In this document: positions 26,273 to 34,695 of the stretch, one piece after another
How the letters are laid out: the number at the start of each line of letters is the position of its first letter
Numbering within the stretch: position 1 is the stretch's first letter
NCBI RefSeq assembly: GCF_000157895.3
Contig: NC_022663.1
Coordinates: 3,782,001 to 3,846,000 of the forward strand
DNA length: 64,000 bases
From: Mycobacterium kansasii ATCC 12478
GTDB lineage: Bacteria > Actinomycetota > Actinomycetes > Mycobacteriales > Mycobacteriaceae
Direction: 5' to 3'
The notes under the pieces: generated by a model
What the model was told of the DNA's origin: nothing
The model's database searches: none
The model's input: the letters and a program-made list of their open reading frames with translations, nothing else
Position numbers and translations under genes: made by a program

Positions 26273-26809
<537 letters not shown>

Positions 26810-26879
26810 GGCCGCAGATGCTAGCCCGCGACGGCCTCCGGCATACGGCAGCCACGCGGACCGTTACCGATCAGCAGCC

Positions 26880-27467
26880 TTACGGCAGGTTCGGCGGCAG
26901 GGTGATCGGCGACGGCATTCCCGGGATGGTGATCACCGAGGGCAACGGTGGCAGATGCGGGAAGTGCCGCGTCGGGGCATGGGTCGGCTGCTGAGCCGGC
27001 GGCTGGCCTTGCGGCGTGGTGGCCGGCGGAGCCTCCGCTGTCGTCGTCGGCGATGGCGTCGTTGTGGTCGTGGCCGACTCCACTGTCGTGGTGGTGGTCG
27101 TGGGTGCCGTCGTCGTCGTGCTGGTCGGGGTCTGGTTGCTGCCCTGCTGATCACCCATCAGCTGGGTGATGCCGTAGATGATCAGCGCGATCAGGATCAG
27201 GCACAGCAGCGCCCAGCCGATCAGCGTCGCTGGCTTGCGGTACCAGGGTTTGGGTTCTTCGTCGAGGTCGGATTGCTCGGGGGGTTCGGATTGGTCGGGC
27301 GGCGGGAATTGATCGGGCGGCGGTCCGGGCTGGGCCTGCGGGGGAGGGGCTTGCTGATACGGCTGGTTTGGCGGAGGCCGGCCGGCCGGCGGGTATCCGC
27401 GCGCTCCGAAGCCGCCATACTGGGTCGGCTGGTTGTGGAAGTCTTCGGGTGGTCCGTAGCGTGCCAC
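26880..27467 (-). CDS. Single-span membrane protein with Thr/Pro-rich tail (paralogue)
   Basis: The 195-residue product starts Met-Ala-Arg-Tyr-Gly-Pro-Pro-Glu-Asp-Phe. A Pro/Gln-rich cytoplasmic segment with a short acidic patch (Asp-Leu-Asp-Glu-Glu) follows. Then come Lys-Pro-Trp-Tyr-Arg-Lys-Pro and one span (about 83-104: Leu-Ile-Gly-Trp-Ala-Leu-Leu-Cys-Leu-Ile-Leu-Ile). The outer part is Thr/Pro-rich and ends with Pro-Ser-Val-Ile-Thr-Ile-Pro, then Pro-Ile-Thr-Leu-Pro-Pro-Asn-Leu-Pro. The juxtamembrane Trp-Tyr-Arg/Lys motif is also in the Hsp70-like protein, which links all three genes. It is the first gene of the minus-strand cluster. Its start lies 11 bases from the left end repeat of the neighbouring islet. 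Function is unknown. Confidence 0.75.
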   Translation of the reverse strand: MARYGPPEDFHNQPTQYGGFGARGYPPAGRPPPNQPYQQAPPPQAQPGPPPDQFPPPDQSEPPEQSDLDEEPKPWYRKPATLIGWALLCLILIALIIYGITQLMGDQQGSNQTPTSTTTTAPTTTTTTVESATTTTTPSPTTTAEAPPATTPQGQPPAQQPTHAPTRHFPHLPPLPSVITIPGMPSPITLPPNLP

Positions 27468-27477
27468 AAAACCGATG

Positions 27478-27536
27478 GTACTGACGCCGTGGCGCTACCC
27501 GGCTCAGAAGGTGTTGACCCGGTCGATGCTGACGAA
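27478..27536. repeat. Left 59-bp end repeat (orphan lpqJ 3' end)
   Basis: Begins GTACTGACGCCGTGGCGCT and ends GACCCGGTCGATGCTGACGAA. It matches 30297-30355 at 57 of 59 positions. It includes the lpqJ stop and last codons without the rest of the gene. Confidence 0.85.
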
Positions 27537-27777
27537 TACGGAGACCATCTGCACGTGAAATTGCCGGGGACCTTTGCTCTTCGTACTGGGACTGGGCCGG
27601 TGAACAATGGTATGCCGCCGCAAGGAGGCGGTCGCAGTTGCAGCGACCTTTGCGGCGGCGGCCGTCGCACGGCAGTGGTCCGCTCGAGCGCGACGCGAGG
27701 TGATGCTGGCAGAATGCCCGACTTGTTGGCCGTGCGGTCACCTCGGCCGCTGGACAAGCGGCGAGCAACGTGCCATC

Positions 27778-28466
27778 TCATGCCCGACCTTCAATCTCCG
27801 CCCGTCGCGCCAGGGCTGCCCTGTGTGCAGCTCTTCTGAGGTCCGCGTGGACGTGGTCATTCTGCAGCTGCTTGCGTCGAGGCGGGTCGCCCTCTTGAAG
27901 CCAGGCATCGAATGCGATTTCCTCCGCGCTGAGATTTTCTGCGGTCCAGTCGTCTTCATCATCGAGAACTGTTTCCACCCAGTCCCGTTGCTGATGCATT
28001 TCCCAAAGGACGGGTGCGGTCCCCTTCGCGAGGCTGGGGATGTCTATCTCGAACCTGGTATAGTGCTTTACAATTCGCTGCTGGAGCACATAGATACCGC
28101 GGTCACTAAGCGTAGCGATGCGGTCGTCGAGATGCAAAAGTTCAGACGGGGCAGCTGTGACATCTACAAACTTTGCCGCATAGTGCTTGCCATCCAAGAG
28201 TTCCGCAAGCGGCATTATCCTCAGGTTCCCGTTCCATCCATTTCCCTGAATGCGGCTATGTTCCTCAACCGGCGCGACAGTGATTCGTGGACGGAGACAT
28301 GTGCCTTCGCGCATCGAGCAAGGATGCGCGACTATCTGTACTAGTCGCGGCTCGTGTCCGAAGCCTGGCAAGACGACGTCCTTGAAAACATCACCCTGAA
28401 AGATAGGCGAGTGCGTGCGACGCTACCGCGCTCGTCATAAAGATGTTCTGGATCAATAGGGTCCAT
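27778..28466 (-). pseudogene. Third islet gene, unknown family, apparent 1-base frameshift near its start
   Basis: A long frame (stop at 27778) continues upstream of its first usable codon (TTG 28371) with coding-like sequence: Ile-Phe-Gln-Gly-Asp-Val-Phe-Lys-Asp-Val-Val-Leu-Pro-Gly-Phe-Gly, then Gln-Ile-Val-Ala-His-Pro-Cys-Ser-Met-Arg. That frame meets a stop at 28423-28425. In another frame ATG 28466 starts Met-Asp-Pro-Ile-Asp-Pro-Glu-His-Leu-Tyr-Asp-Glu-Arg-Gly-Ser-Val-Ala-Arg and would join it after loss of one base around 28411-28424. ATG 28466 is 8 bases after the preceding gene's stop, which is operon-like spacing. The joined protein would be about 229 residues, with an acidic C-terminal third. 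No family is recognised. A truncated product from TTG 28371 (197 residues) is possible. Confidence 0.55.
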
Positions 28467-28474
28467 GCCCGTCG

Positions 28475-29122
28475 TTACTCACCACGTATGCGAATGGAGC
28501 GCATCCCGTCCGTATCGCTGAACACCTCGAAGCTGCTGCGGTTAGCGCGCCAGCCGGGTCGTACGCTGTCAAGGATGTGCTCGACGGGTCCGCGCTGCTC
28601 AGCAATATCGAAGAGCGCCATATCTTGTCCGTTAAGGTACAGGTCGAGCGGTCGGATGTAGTAACCGGCAGCCAGCGGTAGCTCCATTTCCATCCAAGTT
28701 GCAGGGTCGTCAATGTGCGCCTCCTCTTCGAGTGTGTCGAGGAGGGCTGTGAACTTCGCAAGTCGGCTCCGACTTTCGGGAGAAGCGTCATAGCCCTTGC
28801 GCCACTTGCGAACTGCCGAAACGCTCACTTCGGCAATCTCAGCGATGTGGGTCCAGGCCATGCCACGCTGATACGCGAGCTCGTTAAGGAGAGCAGGGAC
28901 ATCGTGTTTGCTCTTGTTGCGCGTTCTTTGATCCAAGTTCAGCGCACGGACTTTATTTTGCAAGTCCTGCACTTGCTCACCGGCCAAGTCGGTTTGCGTC
29001 CGGAGGTCGTCGACTTCGATTGATAGCGCGCGAGTTCCAATTGGCACTATTGGATAATCTTTGATATCGCCGCCCGCGCTTGTACCGGTACGGGTCAAGC
29101 GCGTCATTGCAGCTGCCGTCAT
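28475..29122 (-). CDS. HTH-domain protein, partner of the TIGR04255-family gene
   Basis: The 215-residue product has a short coiled segment (about 35-65: Leu-Ala-Gly-Glu-Gln-Val-Gln-Asp-Leu-Gln-Asn-Lys-Val). An Xre/Cro-type HTH follows (about 78-110): Ala-Trp-Thr-His-Ile-Ala-Glu-Ile-Ala-Glu-Val-Ser-Val-Ser-Ala-Val-Arg-Lys-Trp-Arg. The C-terminal 90 residues contain Arg-Pro-Leu-Asp-Leu-Tyr-Leu-Asn-Gly and Gly-Pro-Val-Glu-His-Ile-Leu. These recall, weakly, the Xre/MbcA-ParS antitoxin fold but are not enough to claim it. Its ATG overlaps the stop of the TIGR04255-family gene by 4 bases (29119-29122), so the two are translationally coupled. Likely a DNA-binding autoregulator or antitoxin-like partner (inference). 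Confidence 0.7.
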   Translation of the reverse strand: MTAAAMTRLTRTGTSAGGDIKDYPIVPIGTRALSIEVDDLRTQTDLAGEQVQDLQNKVRALNLDQRTRNKSKHDVPALLNELAYQRGMAWTHIAEIAEVSVSAVRKWRKGYDASPESRSRLAKFTALLDTLEEEAHIDDPATWMEMELPLAAGYYIRPLDLYLNGQDMALFDIAEQRGPVEHILDSVRPGWRANRSSFEVFSDTDGMRSIRIRGE

Positions 29123-29934
29123 GTGGTCCCTCCTCGAAATAGGTTTCGGGCATCCTCCGTAATTGCACGCTGAAACATGGCGCCCGTTGGGTCATGGACA
29201 GCCGTGAGGACGTTAGTGACTTCATCCGCGTCCAGTCGAACCACGTCTTGCTCACCAAAGTCGCGAAATCCATCGAAGTCCAGGACAAAGAACGGGCCAG
29301 GCTCAAATTGCCCCCGGTTCAGAAACTGTGGTTGAACAACGGGAGTCTGATTTAGTGCAGCGTACTGGAAGTTGAGGCCCTTCCCGTCGCCGAGGTCGAA
29401 CGTCACGAGCCCCTGCACATTACGTACGGCGACATCGTCGGGACCTATGGTCAGAGGCCTTATGATGCCGTCGTCAATCCACTTGGCCCACGCGCGCACG
29501 TCGGTTATGGGTTCTGGCACGCGTACTTCGTCGATGTAGCGAAGACCTACACGCACAAGTGCGGGGCGGACATTTGCATCGATGAGAGCCTCGCATACAG
29601 CGGTCACCCCCACACGGAAGTCATCGAATTCGCGGTATGCCGTGGTCTCGCAGATAAACGAAGACGGCGTTATTGTGACTGATTCGGTTCTGGTCGTATT
29701 CGTCAACACGACCCGGCGCTCCTGTTCCACCTGGGGAAGAACACCTGGACCAAGGCTTCCGACATTGAACGTGACACTGGTCTGCGGAGTGTTGAGTGGG
29801 AAGCGATCCTCCAATGCGATTGCTACCGCGTCAAGTGTTTCCTGCTGTCGCAGACGCGGGGAGTCGGTGAATCGAATCTCAGTTGTGACCAGCGCCAGTG
29901 GCGCCTTGGGGAAGACCTCCCGGTTGGGGTACAT
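29119..29934 (-). CDS. TIGR04255-family protein
   Basis: The 271-residue product begins Met-Tyr-Pro-Asn-Arg-Glu-Val-Phe-Pro-Lys-Ala-Pro-Leu-Ala-Leu-Val-Thr-Thr-Glu-Ile. An Arg-Phe follows: the Pro-x-Ala-Pro-Leu and Glu-Ile-Arg-Phe pattern is typical of TIGR04255. The middle has Arg-Val-Gly-Leu-Arg-Tyr-Ile-Asp-Glu-Val, also characteristic. It ends with Phe-Gln-Arg-Ala-Ile-Thr-Glu-Asp-Ala-Arg. Members occur sporadically across bacteria and have no established function. It is the first gene of the islet operon and overlaps the HTH gene by 4 bases. Codon choice is less GC-biased than in flanking genes. Sporadic distribution, an HTH partner and an islet setting suggest defence or toxin-antitoxin roles, which remain unproven. 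Confidence 0.75.
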   Translation of the reverse strand: MYPNREVFPKAPLALVTTEIRFTDSPRLRQQETLDAVAIALEDRFPLNTPQTSVTFNVGSLGPGVLPQVEQERRVVLTNTTRTESVTITPSSFICETTAYREFDDFRVGVTAVCEALIDANVRPALVRVGLRYIDEVRVPEPITDVRAWAKWIDDGIIRPLTIGPDDVAVRNVQGLVTFDLGDGKGLNFQYAALNQTPVVQPQFLNRGQFEPGPFFVLDFDGFRDFGEQDVVRLDADEVTNVLTAVHDPTGAMFQRAITEDARNLFRGGTT

Positions 29935-30296
29935 GCCTAAGTCAACCTATCTGCTCCAGCCAAGTTAGACGCGTACCAGAATACGTACTCAGAACTATAC
30001 CAAAATGAACACTCAACCCGTGCGCGACGTCGGCTCCTGCACCCATCGACGTGGCATCGAATGTCACCACCAAACCGCGCGGCAAGTCGAAGCTTGCGGA
30101 TGGCGATGCTCATCAACCAAGAGCTTCTGGAAAGGGGCCGATAACAGCTTTGTCTCCATCTGTTGACTCGAACCGTGTCAAAGGATCACGTGGTGACCGC
30201 CCGTCTGACCGAGCTATGACACATCTACAGGTAGCGGAGGTCATACACCACTTGCTTGGACGAAGGCAGTTGCTGGCCGGGTCAACTTTCCGGACT
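29935..30296. other. Islet promoter side, no supported gene
   Basis: About 360 AT-richer bases lie between the start of the TIGR04255-family gene and the right end repeat. They should hold the operon promoter on the minus strand, but no confident -35/-10 pair was found. A plus-strand frame from GTG 30051 runs 82 codons into the end repeat and on into lpqJ antisense; it has no recognisable family and may be a remnant. Confidence 0.4.
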
Positions 30297-30355
30297 GTAC
30301 TGACGCCGTGGCGCTTCCCAGCTCAGAAGGTGTTGACCCGGTCGATGCTGACGAA
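30297..30355. repeat. Right 59-bp end repeat (inside the lpqJ 3' end)
   Basis: Matches 27478-27536 with changes only at two positions (A to T and G to A). It contains the true lpqJ stop (30323-30325). Confidence 0.85.
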
Positions 30356-30871
30356 CATGCCATGCCCGGTGCTGTTGTTCTGGAAGCGGGTGCCATCGGC
30401 GGTGGAGGTGATGGTCCAGCCCTGCGCGTCGTAGGTCTTGTAGTCGATGGTGACGGTCGGGATCGCGCCGAGATTGCCGAGGACCCACTGCACGGTGCCG
30501 GCGGCGGTGATGTGCACGCCGTTGGCATGCTCGCCGTCTTTGATCGGGGAATTGGTGAACGGCGCCTCGCAGCCGACGCTGTCTTTGTTGATCTGGCAGC
30601 GGGTCTGGCCGGATTTGGTTTCGATGAAGACGTAACCGTTCTGGTCGGGCGGCAACGGAATGGCACCGGCCGGCGTAGTCGGGCTCGGCGTTGTCGGCGG
30701 TAGCGGCGCCGTGCCGCTCGGTGGCGAGGTACTGGGCCGCGACGTCGGGAACGACGGCTCGATTGGCCCAGCACCCGGTCCGGCGATCGGCCTGCCGTCA
30801 ATAGTGGAATCGCATCCGGCGCCGAGCGCACCCGCCGCCAGCAGGGCCGCCCCGATCTGTAATAACCGCAC
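30323..30871 (-). CDS. lpqJ: Lipoprotein LpqJ (Rv0344c-like)
   Basis: The 182-residue product has a lipoprotein signal peptide with lipobox Leu-Gly-Ala-Gly-Cys at residues 16-20, so Cys20 should be lipidated and the protein held on the outer face of the membrane. A Pro/Ser/Thr-rich stretch follows (about 30-75). The conserved domain contains Asn-Gly-Tyr-Val-Phe-Ile-Glu-Thr-Lys-Ser-Gly-Gln-Thr-Arg-Cys and Ser-Val-Gly-Cys-Glu-Ala-Pro-Phe, whose Cys pair probably forms a disulfide. It ends Gly-His-Gly-Met-Phe-Val-Ser-Ile-Asp-Arg-Val. Function is unknown. In M. tuberculosis lpqJ is next to iniC; here it is separated by the Hsp70-like cluster and the islet, which abuts its 3' end. Confidence 0.9.
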   Translation of the reverse strand: MRLLQIGAALLAAGALGAGCDSTIDGRPIAGPGAGPIEPSFPTSRPSTSPPSGTAPLPPTTPSPTTPAGAIPLPPDQNGYVFIETKSGQTRCQINKDSVGCEAPFTNSPIKDGEHANGVHITAAGTVQWVLGNLGAIPTVTIDYKTYDAQGWTITSTADGTRFQNNSTGHGMFVSIDRVNTF

Positions 30872-30929
30872 GCGCTACTCCCGAGATTCTCAAAGACCAA
30901 AACTCAGATTACGCAGCAGGTGACGCAAG

Positions 30930-31433
30930 TTACCGCAGTGACGCGCCTTCGGCTTCGGTGTGGCCTATTACTTCAGCGGCCCGGCGTGCGGCCGCGACGA
31001 TGCCCTGGTAGCCGGTACATCGGCAGAAGTTCCCGGACAGGGCTTCGCGTATCTGGTCGTCGGAGGGCTGGGGATTGTCGTTCAAGAGCGCGGTAATCGA
31101 CATGACGAAACCGGGCGTGCAAAAGCCGCATTGCAGTCCATGGCACTCCCGCAGCGCCGATTGCACCGGCGAAAGCTCGCCGCCGGGGGATGCGACACCC
31201 TCCACCGTCGTCACCTCCATGCCGTCGGCCTGGACCGCGAACAGCAGGCACGAGCGCACGGCAGCGCCGTCCAGCAACACCGTGCACGCGCCGCACGCAC
31301 CGTGTTCGCACCCGAGATGAGTGCCGGTGAGCCCACATTTGTCACGCAGGAAGTCCGCCAACGTCATCCGCGGTTCAACGCTGGCGGCGACGGAATTTCC
31401 GTTGACCGAGAACTGGACTGATCGCTCATGCAT
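30930..31433 (-). CDS. Molybdenum hydroxylase small subunit, 2x[2Fe-2S] (CoxS-like)
   Basis: I take ATG 31433, which overlaps the end of the medium-subunit gene by 8 bases and gives 167 residues. The N-terminal plant-type [2Fe-2S] domain has Cys-Glu-His-Gly-Ala-Cys-Gly-Ala-Cys-Thr and a following Ser-Cys-Leu-Leu. The C-terminal domain has Gln-Cys-Gly-Phe-Cys-Thr-Pro-Gly-Phe and Phe-Cys-Arg-Cys-Thr-Gly-Tyr. All eight cluster cysteines are present. The subunit carries electrons from the molybdenum site to FAD in the medium subunit. Gene order large-medium-small differs from the Rv0373c-Rv0375c set I recall in M. tuberculosis, so this is probably a paralogous enzyme. Confidence 0.9.
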   Translation of the reverse strand: MHERSVQFSVNGNSVAASVEPRMTLADFLRDKCGLTGTHLGCEHGACGACTVLLDGAAVRSCLLFAVQADGMEVTTVEGVASPGGELSPVQSALRECHGLQCGFCTPGFVMSITALLNDNPQPSDDQIREALSGNFCRCTGYQGIVAAARRAAEVIGHTEAEGASLR

Positions 31434-32313
31434 AACTGGCTCCGACGGTTGCTTGCTGGGCTCCTTGGGTCCAGGCACGCGCCGTCATGGCGGCACCCAC
31501 CCGGCTGCGGTACGACGCCGACCCTTGCAGGTCCGACGGAATGTCGTCGAGTTCCGACATGGCCGCCCGGCCGATTTCCTCGGGTATCACCTCGTGCAGC
31601 GGCATGCCGGTGACCGCGGTTTCGGTCGCCGTCGCGCGCTTGGGCGTGGCGCCCAGACCCAGCAACCCGATCGCGCAGCGCGACACCCGGTCATGGTCGT
31701 CGAGCCGCACCCCGACGACTGCCCCGGCGATCGCGAAATCGCCGTGCCGGCGCGCAAATTCGCGTATCGCAAAGCCGGATCGGCCATTCCACACCGGAAA
31801 CCGGACGCCGGTGAGCACCTCGTCGGGCTCCATGGTGGTTTCCCACAGGCCGGCGAAGAAGTCCGCGGCAGCGATCTCTCGTCGCCCTCGCGGCGAAAGC
31901 ACCTCCATCACCGCGTCCAGGGCCAGTGCCACCGCCGGGTATTCACCGGCGGCATCGGCATGAGCGATCGATCCGCCCAGGGTGCCGCGGTTGCGGATCT
32001 GGAAGTGCCCGACGAACGGCGTCGCCAAGTTCAGCAACGGAACCGATTGGCGCACTTGCGCATCGGCACCAACCACGGCCTCGGTGGTTCCCGCTCCGAT
32101 CCACAGTTGGTCGCCGCGGGCTTCGATACCGTGCAACTCGGGCAGCCGGGATATGTCGATGAGATGATCGAAGTAGGCCAGCCGCATCGACAACATCGGC
32201 ACCAGACTTTGGCCTCCGGCAAGGATTTTCGCGTCTTCACCGAGTTCGGCCAGCTGGCCCACGGCCGCTTCGACCGTGTCGGGGCGGTGGTAGTCGAACG
32301 CTGCGGGCTTCAC
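31426..32313 (-). CDS. Molybdenum hydroxylase FAD-binding medium subunit (CoxM-like)
   Basis: The 295-residue product has the two FAD motifs of the family: Ile-Leu-Ala-Gly-Gly-Gln-Ser-Leu-Val-Pro (about 34-43) and Thr-Leu-Gly-Gly-Ser-Ile-Ala-His-Ala-Asp (about 112-121). It starts with the typical Phe-Asp-Tyr-His-Arg-Pro-Asp-Thr. It would accept electrons from the small subunit and pass them to an external acceptor. Its start overlaps the large-subunit stop by 4 bases (32310-32313) and its stop overlaps the small-subunit start, so all three are one translationally coupled operon. Confidence 0.9.
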   Translation of the reverse strand: MKPAAFDYHRPDTVEAAVGQLAELGEDAKILAGGQSLVPMLSMRLAYFDHLIDISRLPELHGIEARGDQLWIGAGTTEAVVGADAQVRQSVPLLNLATPFVGHFQIRNRGTLGGSIAHADAAGEYPAVALALDAVMEVLSPRGRREIAAADFFAGLWETTMEPDEVLTGVRFPVWNGRSGFAIREFARRHGDFAIAGAVVGVRLDDHDRVSRCAIGLLGLGATPKRATATETAVTGMPLHEVIPEEIGRAAMSELDDIPSDLQGSASYRSRVGAAMTARAWTQGAQQATVGASYA

Positions 32314-34649
32314 CGCGACGCCTCTTCCAATAGCGAGACGATCGACGCCGGACTGGCCGGCAGCCGGGTCATGGCTACGCCCAGCGGCGCCAGGGCATCA
32401 TTGATCGCGTTGATCACTGCTGGCACCGATCCGATGGCCCCGCCTTCGCCGACGCCCTTGTATCCGCCCGGGCCCGGGCCCGGGATTTCGACGTGCCCGT
32501 ATTCGATCAGCGGCACCTCGGTGGCGGTCGGCAGCAGATAGTCGACGAATGTCGTTGCCAGCGGGTTGCCGTCGTCGTCGTAGACGAGGTTTTCCAGCAG
32601 TGCGCCGCCGATCCCCTGTACCGTTCCGCCGGCGATCTGTCCTTCCACGATCGCCGGGTTGATCATCGGCCCGACGTCTTCGCTGACGATGTAGCGCAGC
32701 AGCGTGACTTTGCCGGTCGCGGTGTCGACTTCGCAGGTGCAGGCGTGCGTCGCGTTGGCCCAGTGAATCGGGTTGGGCGAGTTGAACCGAGCGGTCGCCT
32801 CCAAATTGGGCGACATTCCCGCGGGCAACTGCTGCGGTGAGTAGTAGGCCACGTCAGCCAGTTCGCCGAAAGTCACCTGCCGGGATGGATCGCCGCGTAC
32901 GGCGGCGCGCGAATGGCCCAGTTCCACTTCGGATTCGGCCACCTTCAGGCGATGTGCGGCCAGCTTGACGATCTTTTCGCGCAGCATGGTCCCCGCCTCG
33001 CTGACGGCCCCGGCGGTCATCGGTCCGCTACGGCTGCCCTGGGTCCCGGCCCCGTACGGCGTGGTCGCGGTGTCGCCCTGGATGGTGCCCACGTCATCAA
33101 AATCCGCCCCCAGCACGTCGGCGGTCAGCTGAATAACGGTGGTTTCCAAGCTGTTTCCGCTCGAGCCGCCGTTGACGTAGACCGTGATCTTGCCGGTTGG
33201 TTCCATCCGGATGGTGGCGCCCTCGGTAGCCATGTGACCGGTGGCAGCGCCCGTGGCTTCGATGTAGGCCGAGAAGCCGAGGCCCAGGTAGCGCCCGTGC
33301 GTCAAGGCCTCGGCCTGTTCCTTGCGGAAACCCTCGTGGTCAACGATTTTCACGGCCTGTTCGAACGTCTCGATCGGAGCGACGTGGTCGTAGGGCATGC
33401 CGGTGGGGCTGAAGTACGGCATCTCGTCACGGTGCAGCAGATTGCGCCGGCGCAGCTCGACGGGATCGATGTTCATCTTGCGCGCGGCGATGTCGAGAAG
33501 TATCTCGCGCGCGAAGCTTTCGAACTGCCATGGACCGCGGTAGGCCGCCAACCCCGCCGTGTTGGAGAAGACCGTCTTGTAGTTGAAGCTGGCCTTGGGC
33601 ACCCGGTACGGCCCCGGGAAGAACATTCCGATGGCGGCCGTGGTCAACACCGGGTAAGGCGTCGGATAAGCCCCGATGTCCTGGACGAAGTCGATGTCGG
33701 CGGCCGCGATGTTGCCCTCGTCGTCGAACGCCATCCTGGCCCTGCCGTCGACGTGGCGCGCCTGCCCGGCCGACATCAGGTTCTCGCGCCTGTCCTCGAT
33801 CCACTTGAGCGCCGCGGGCACCTTCCGGGCGGCCAGCATGATGCACATGTCTTCGCGCATCGGGACGACCTTCTGGCCGAAGCCGCCGCCGGTGTCCCGC
33901 GCGATAACCCGAACCCGTTGTGCCGCAATGCCTAACAGGCGGGCACAGAACGCGCGCAGTTCGTGCGGAGTCTGGGTCGACGCCCAGACGGTCAGTTCTC
34001 CGGAAGCCGCCAACCACTCGACCACCAGGCCGCGGGTCTCGATCGGCACGGGCAGGTAGATCTGCTGGTATAGGTGCTCTTCCACGACGTAAGGCGAAGT
34101 GGCGAAAATGCTTTCATCGGGCGGCGCCCCGCCCATCCCGCCGGCCACGTTGTTCGGGTAGCTGTCGTGCACCAGCACATCGGCGGACTGCGCCCGCCTG
34201 AAGTCGACGACTGCCGGCAATGGCTCGTAGTCGACGTCGACCAGTTCGAGCGCGTCCTCGGCCAGGTAGCGGTTCTCGGCGACGACCAAGGCAACCGGGT
34301 CGCCGACGAACTTCGCTTCGCCTTGGGCCAGCGGGGGCCGCGGCGTGTCCGGGATGTCCTTACCCGCGACGGCGTGCCAGGCCTCTCGGACATCCGGATT
34401 GAGGTCCGCGGCGGTGAACACCGCGTGGACGCCGGGCAGTGCCAGCGCTGCCGAGGCGTCGATGCTGTTGATCCGGGCCCGCGCGAACGGGCTGCGCACG
34501 AAGCAGGCGTGCAGCATGCCGGGCCGCGAGATGTCGTCGACGAAGCTGCCGTGCCCGGTCAGCAGCCGGCTGTCTTCGACGCGCTGCACGCGGGTGCCGG
34601 CGTAGCGGGGCGCCGGGGTAGCGCTGGTCCCCTGCAAGTCCTGAGTCAT
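32310..34649 (-). CDS. Molybdenum hydroxylase large subunit (xanthine/aldehyde/CO-dehydrogenase family)
   Basis: The 779-residue product is the molybdopterin-cytosine-dinucleotide subunit of a xanthine-oxidase-family enzyme. Visible motifs are Thr-Gly-Gly-Gly-Phe-Gly-Gln-Lys (about 256), the active-site loop Ala-Tyr-Arg-Gly-Pro-Trp-Gln-Phe-Glu (about 370), and Gly-Val-Gly-Glu-Gly-Gly-Ala near the end, whose Glu is the catalytic base. The loop is neither the form I CO-dehydrogenase Ala-Tyr-x-Cys-Ser-Phe-Arg nor the form II Ala-Tyr-Arg-Gly-Ala-Gly-Arg. CO oxidation should therefore not be assumed; aldehydes or aromatic N-heterocycles are possible substrates. It is the first gene of the operon and diverges from a MobA-like gene 46 bases away. 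Confidence 0.88.
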   Translation of the reverse strand: MTQDLQGTSATPAPRYAGTRVQRVEDSRLLTGHGSFVDDISRPGMLHACFVRSPFARARINSIDASAALALPGVHAVFTAADLNPDVREAWHAVAGKDIPDTPRPPLAQGEAKFVGDPVALVVAENRYLAEDALELVDVDYEPLPAVVDFRRAQSADVLVHDSYPNNVAGGMGGAPPDESIFATSPYVVEEHLYQQIYLPVPIETRGLVVEWLAASGELTVWASTQTPHELRAFCARLLGIAAQRVRVIARDTGGGFGQKVVPMREDMCIMLAARKVPAALKWIEDRRENLMSAGQARHVDGRARMAFDDEGNIAAADIDFVQDIGAYPTPYPVLTTAAIGMFFPGPYRVPKASFNYKTVFSNTAGLAAYRGPWQFESFAREILLDIAARKMNIDPVELRRRNLLHRDEMPYFSPTGMPYDHVAPIETFEQAVKIVDHEGFRKEQAEALTHGRYLGLGFSAYIEATGAATGHMATEGATIRMEPTGKITVYVNGGSSGNSLETTVIQLTADVLGADFDDVGTIQGDTATTPYGAGTQGSRSGPMTAGAVSEAGTMLREKIVKLAAHRLKVAESEVELGHSRAAVRGDPSRQVTFGELADVAYYSPQQLPAGMSPNLEATARFNSPNPIHWANATHACTCEVDTATGKVTLLRYIVSEDVGPMINPAIVEGQIAGGTVQGIGGALLENLVYDDDGNPLATTFVDYLLPTATEVPLIEYGHVEIPGPGPGGYKGVGEGGAIGSVPAVINAINDALAPLGVAMTRLPASPASIVSLLEEASR

Positions 34650-34695
34650 GGTGCTCCATCTGGTTGTCGCCTTCTGAGAAGCCCAATGTCATCAT

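Larger units (their letters stand above)
27478..30355. mobile_element. 2.8-kb genomic islet bounded by 59-bp direct repeats at the lpqJ 3' end
   Basis: A 59-base sequence at 27478-27536 recurs at 30297-30355 with two mismatches. The right copy contains the last 33 bases of lpqJ (through its stop) plus 26 bases downstream; the left copy is an orphan fragment of the same sequence. The DNA between is visibly AT-richer than its flanks and carries a three-gene minus-strand operon. In M. tuberculosis lpqJ (Rv0344c) directly follows iniC as I recall, so this DNA looks acquired. Duplication of a gene end at both borders is what integrase-mediated insertion leaves, but no integrase or transposase was found inside. 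Recombination between duplicated ends is the alternative origin. Confidence 0.65.

Noticed and set aside
30051..30434. Plus-strand frame of 127 codons at the right side of the islet
   Set aside because: Its second half is antisense to lpqJ and the first 82 codons match nothing I know. May be a remnant but cannot be supported as a gene.
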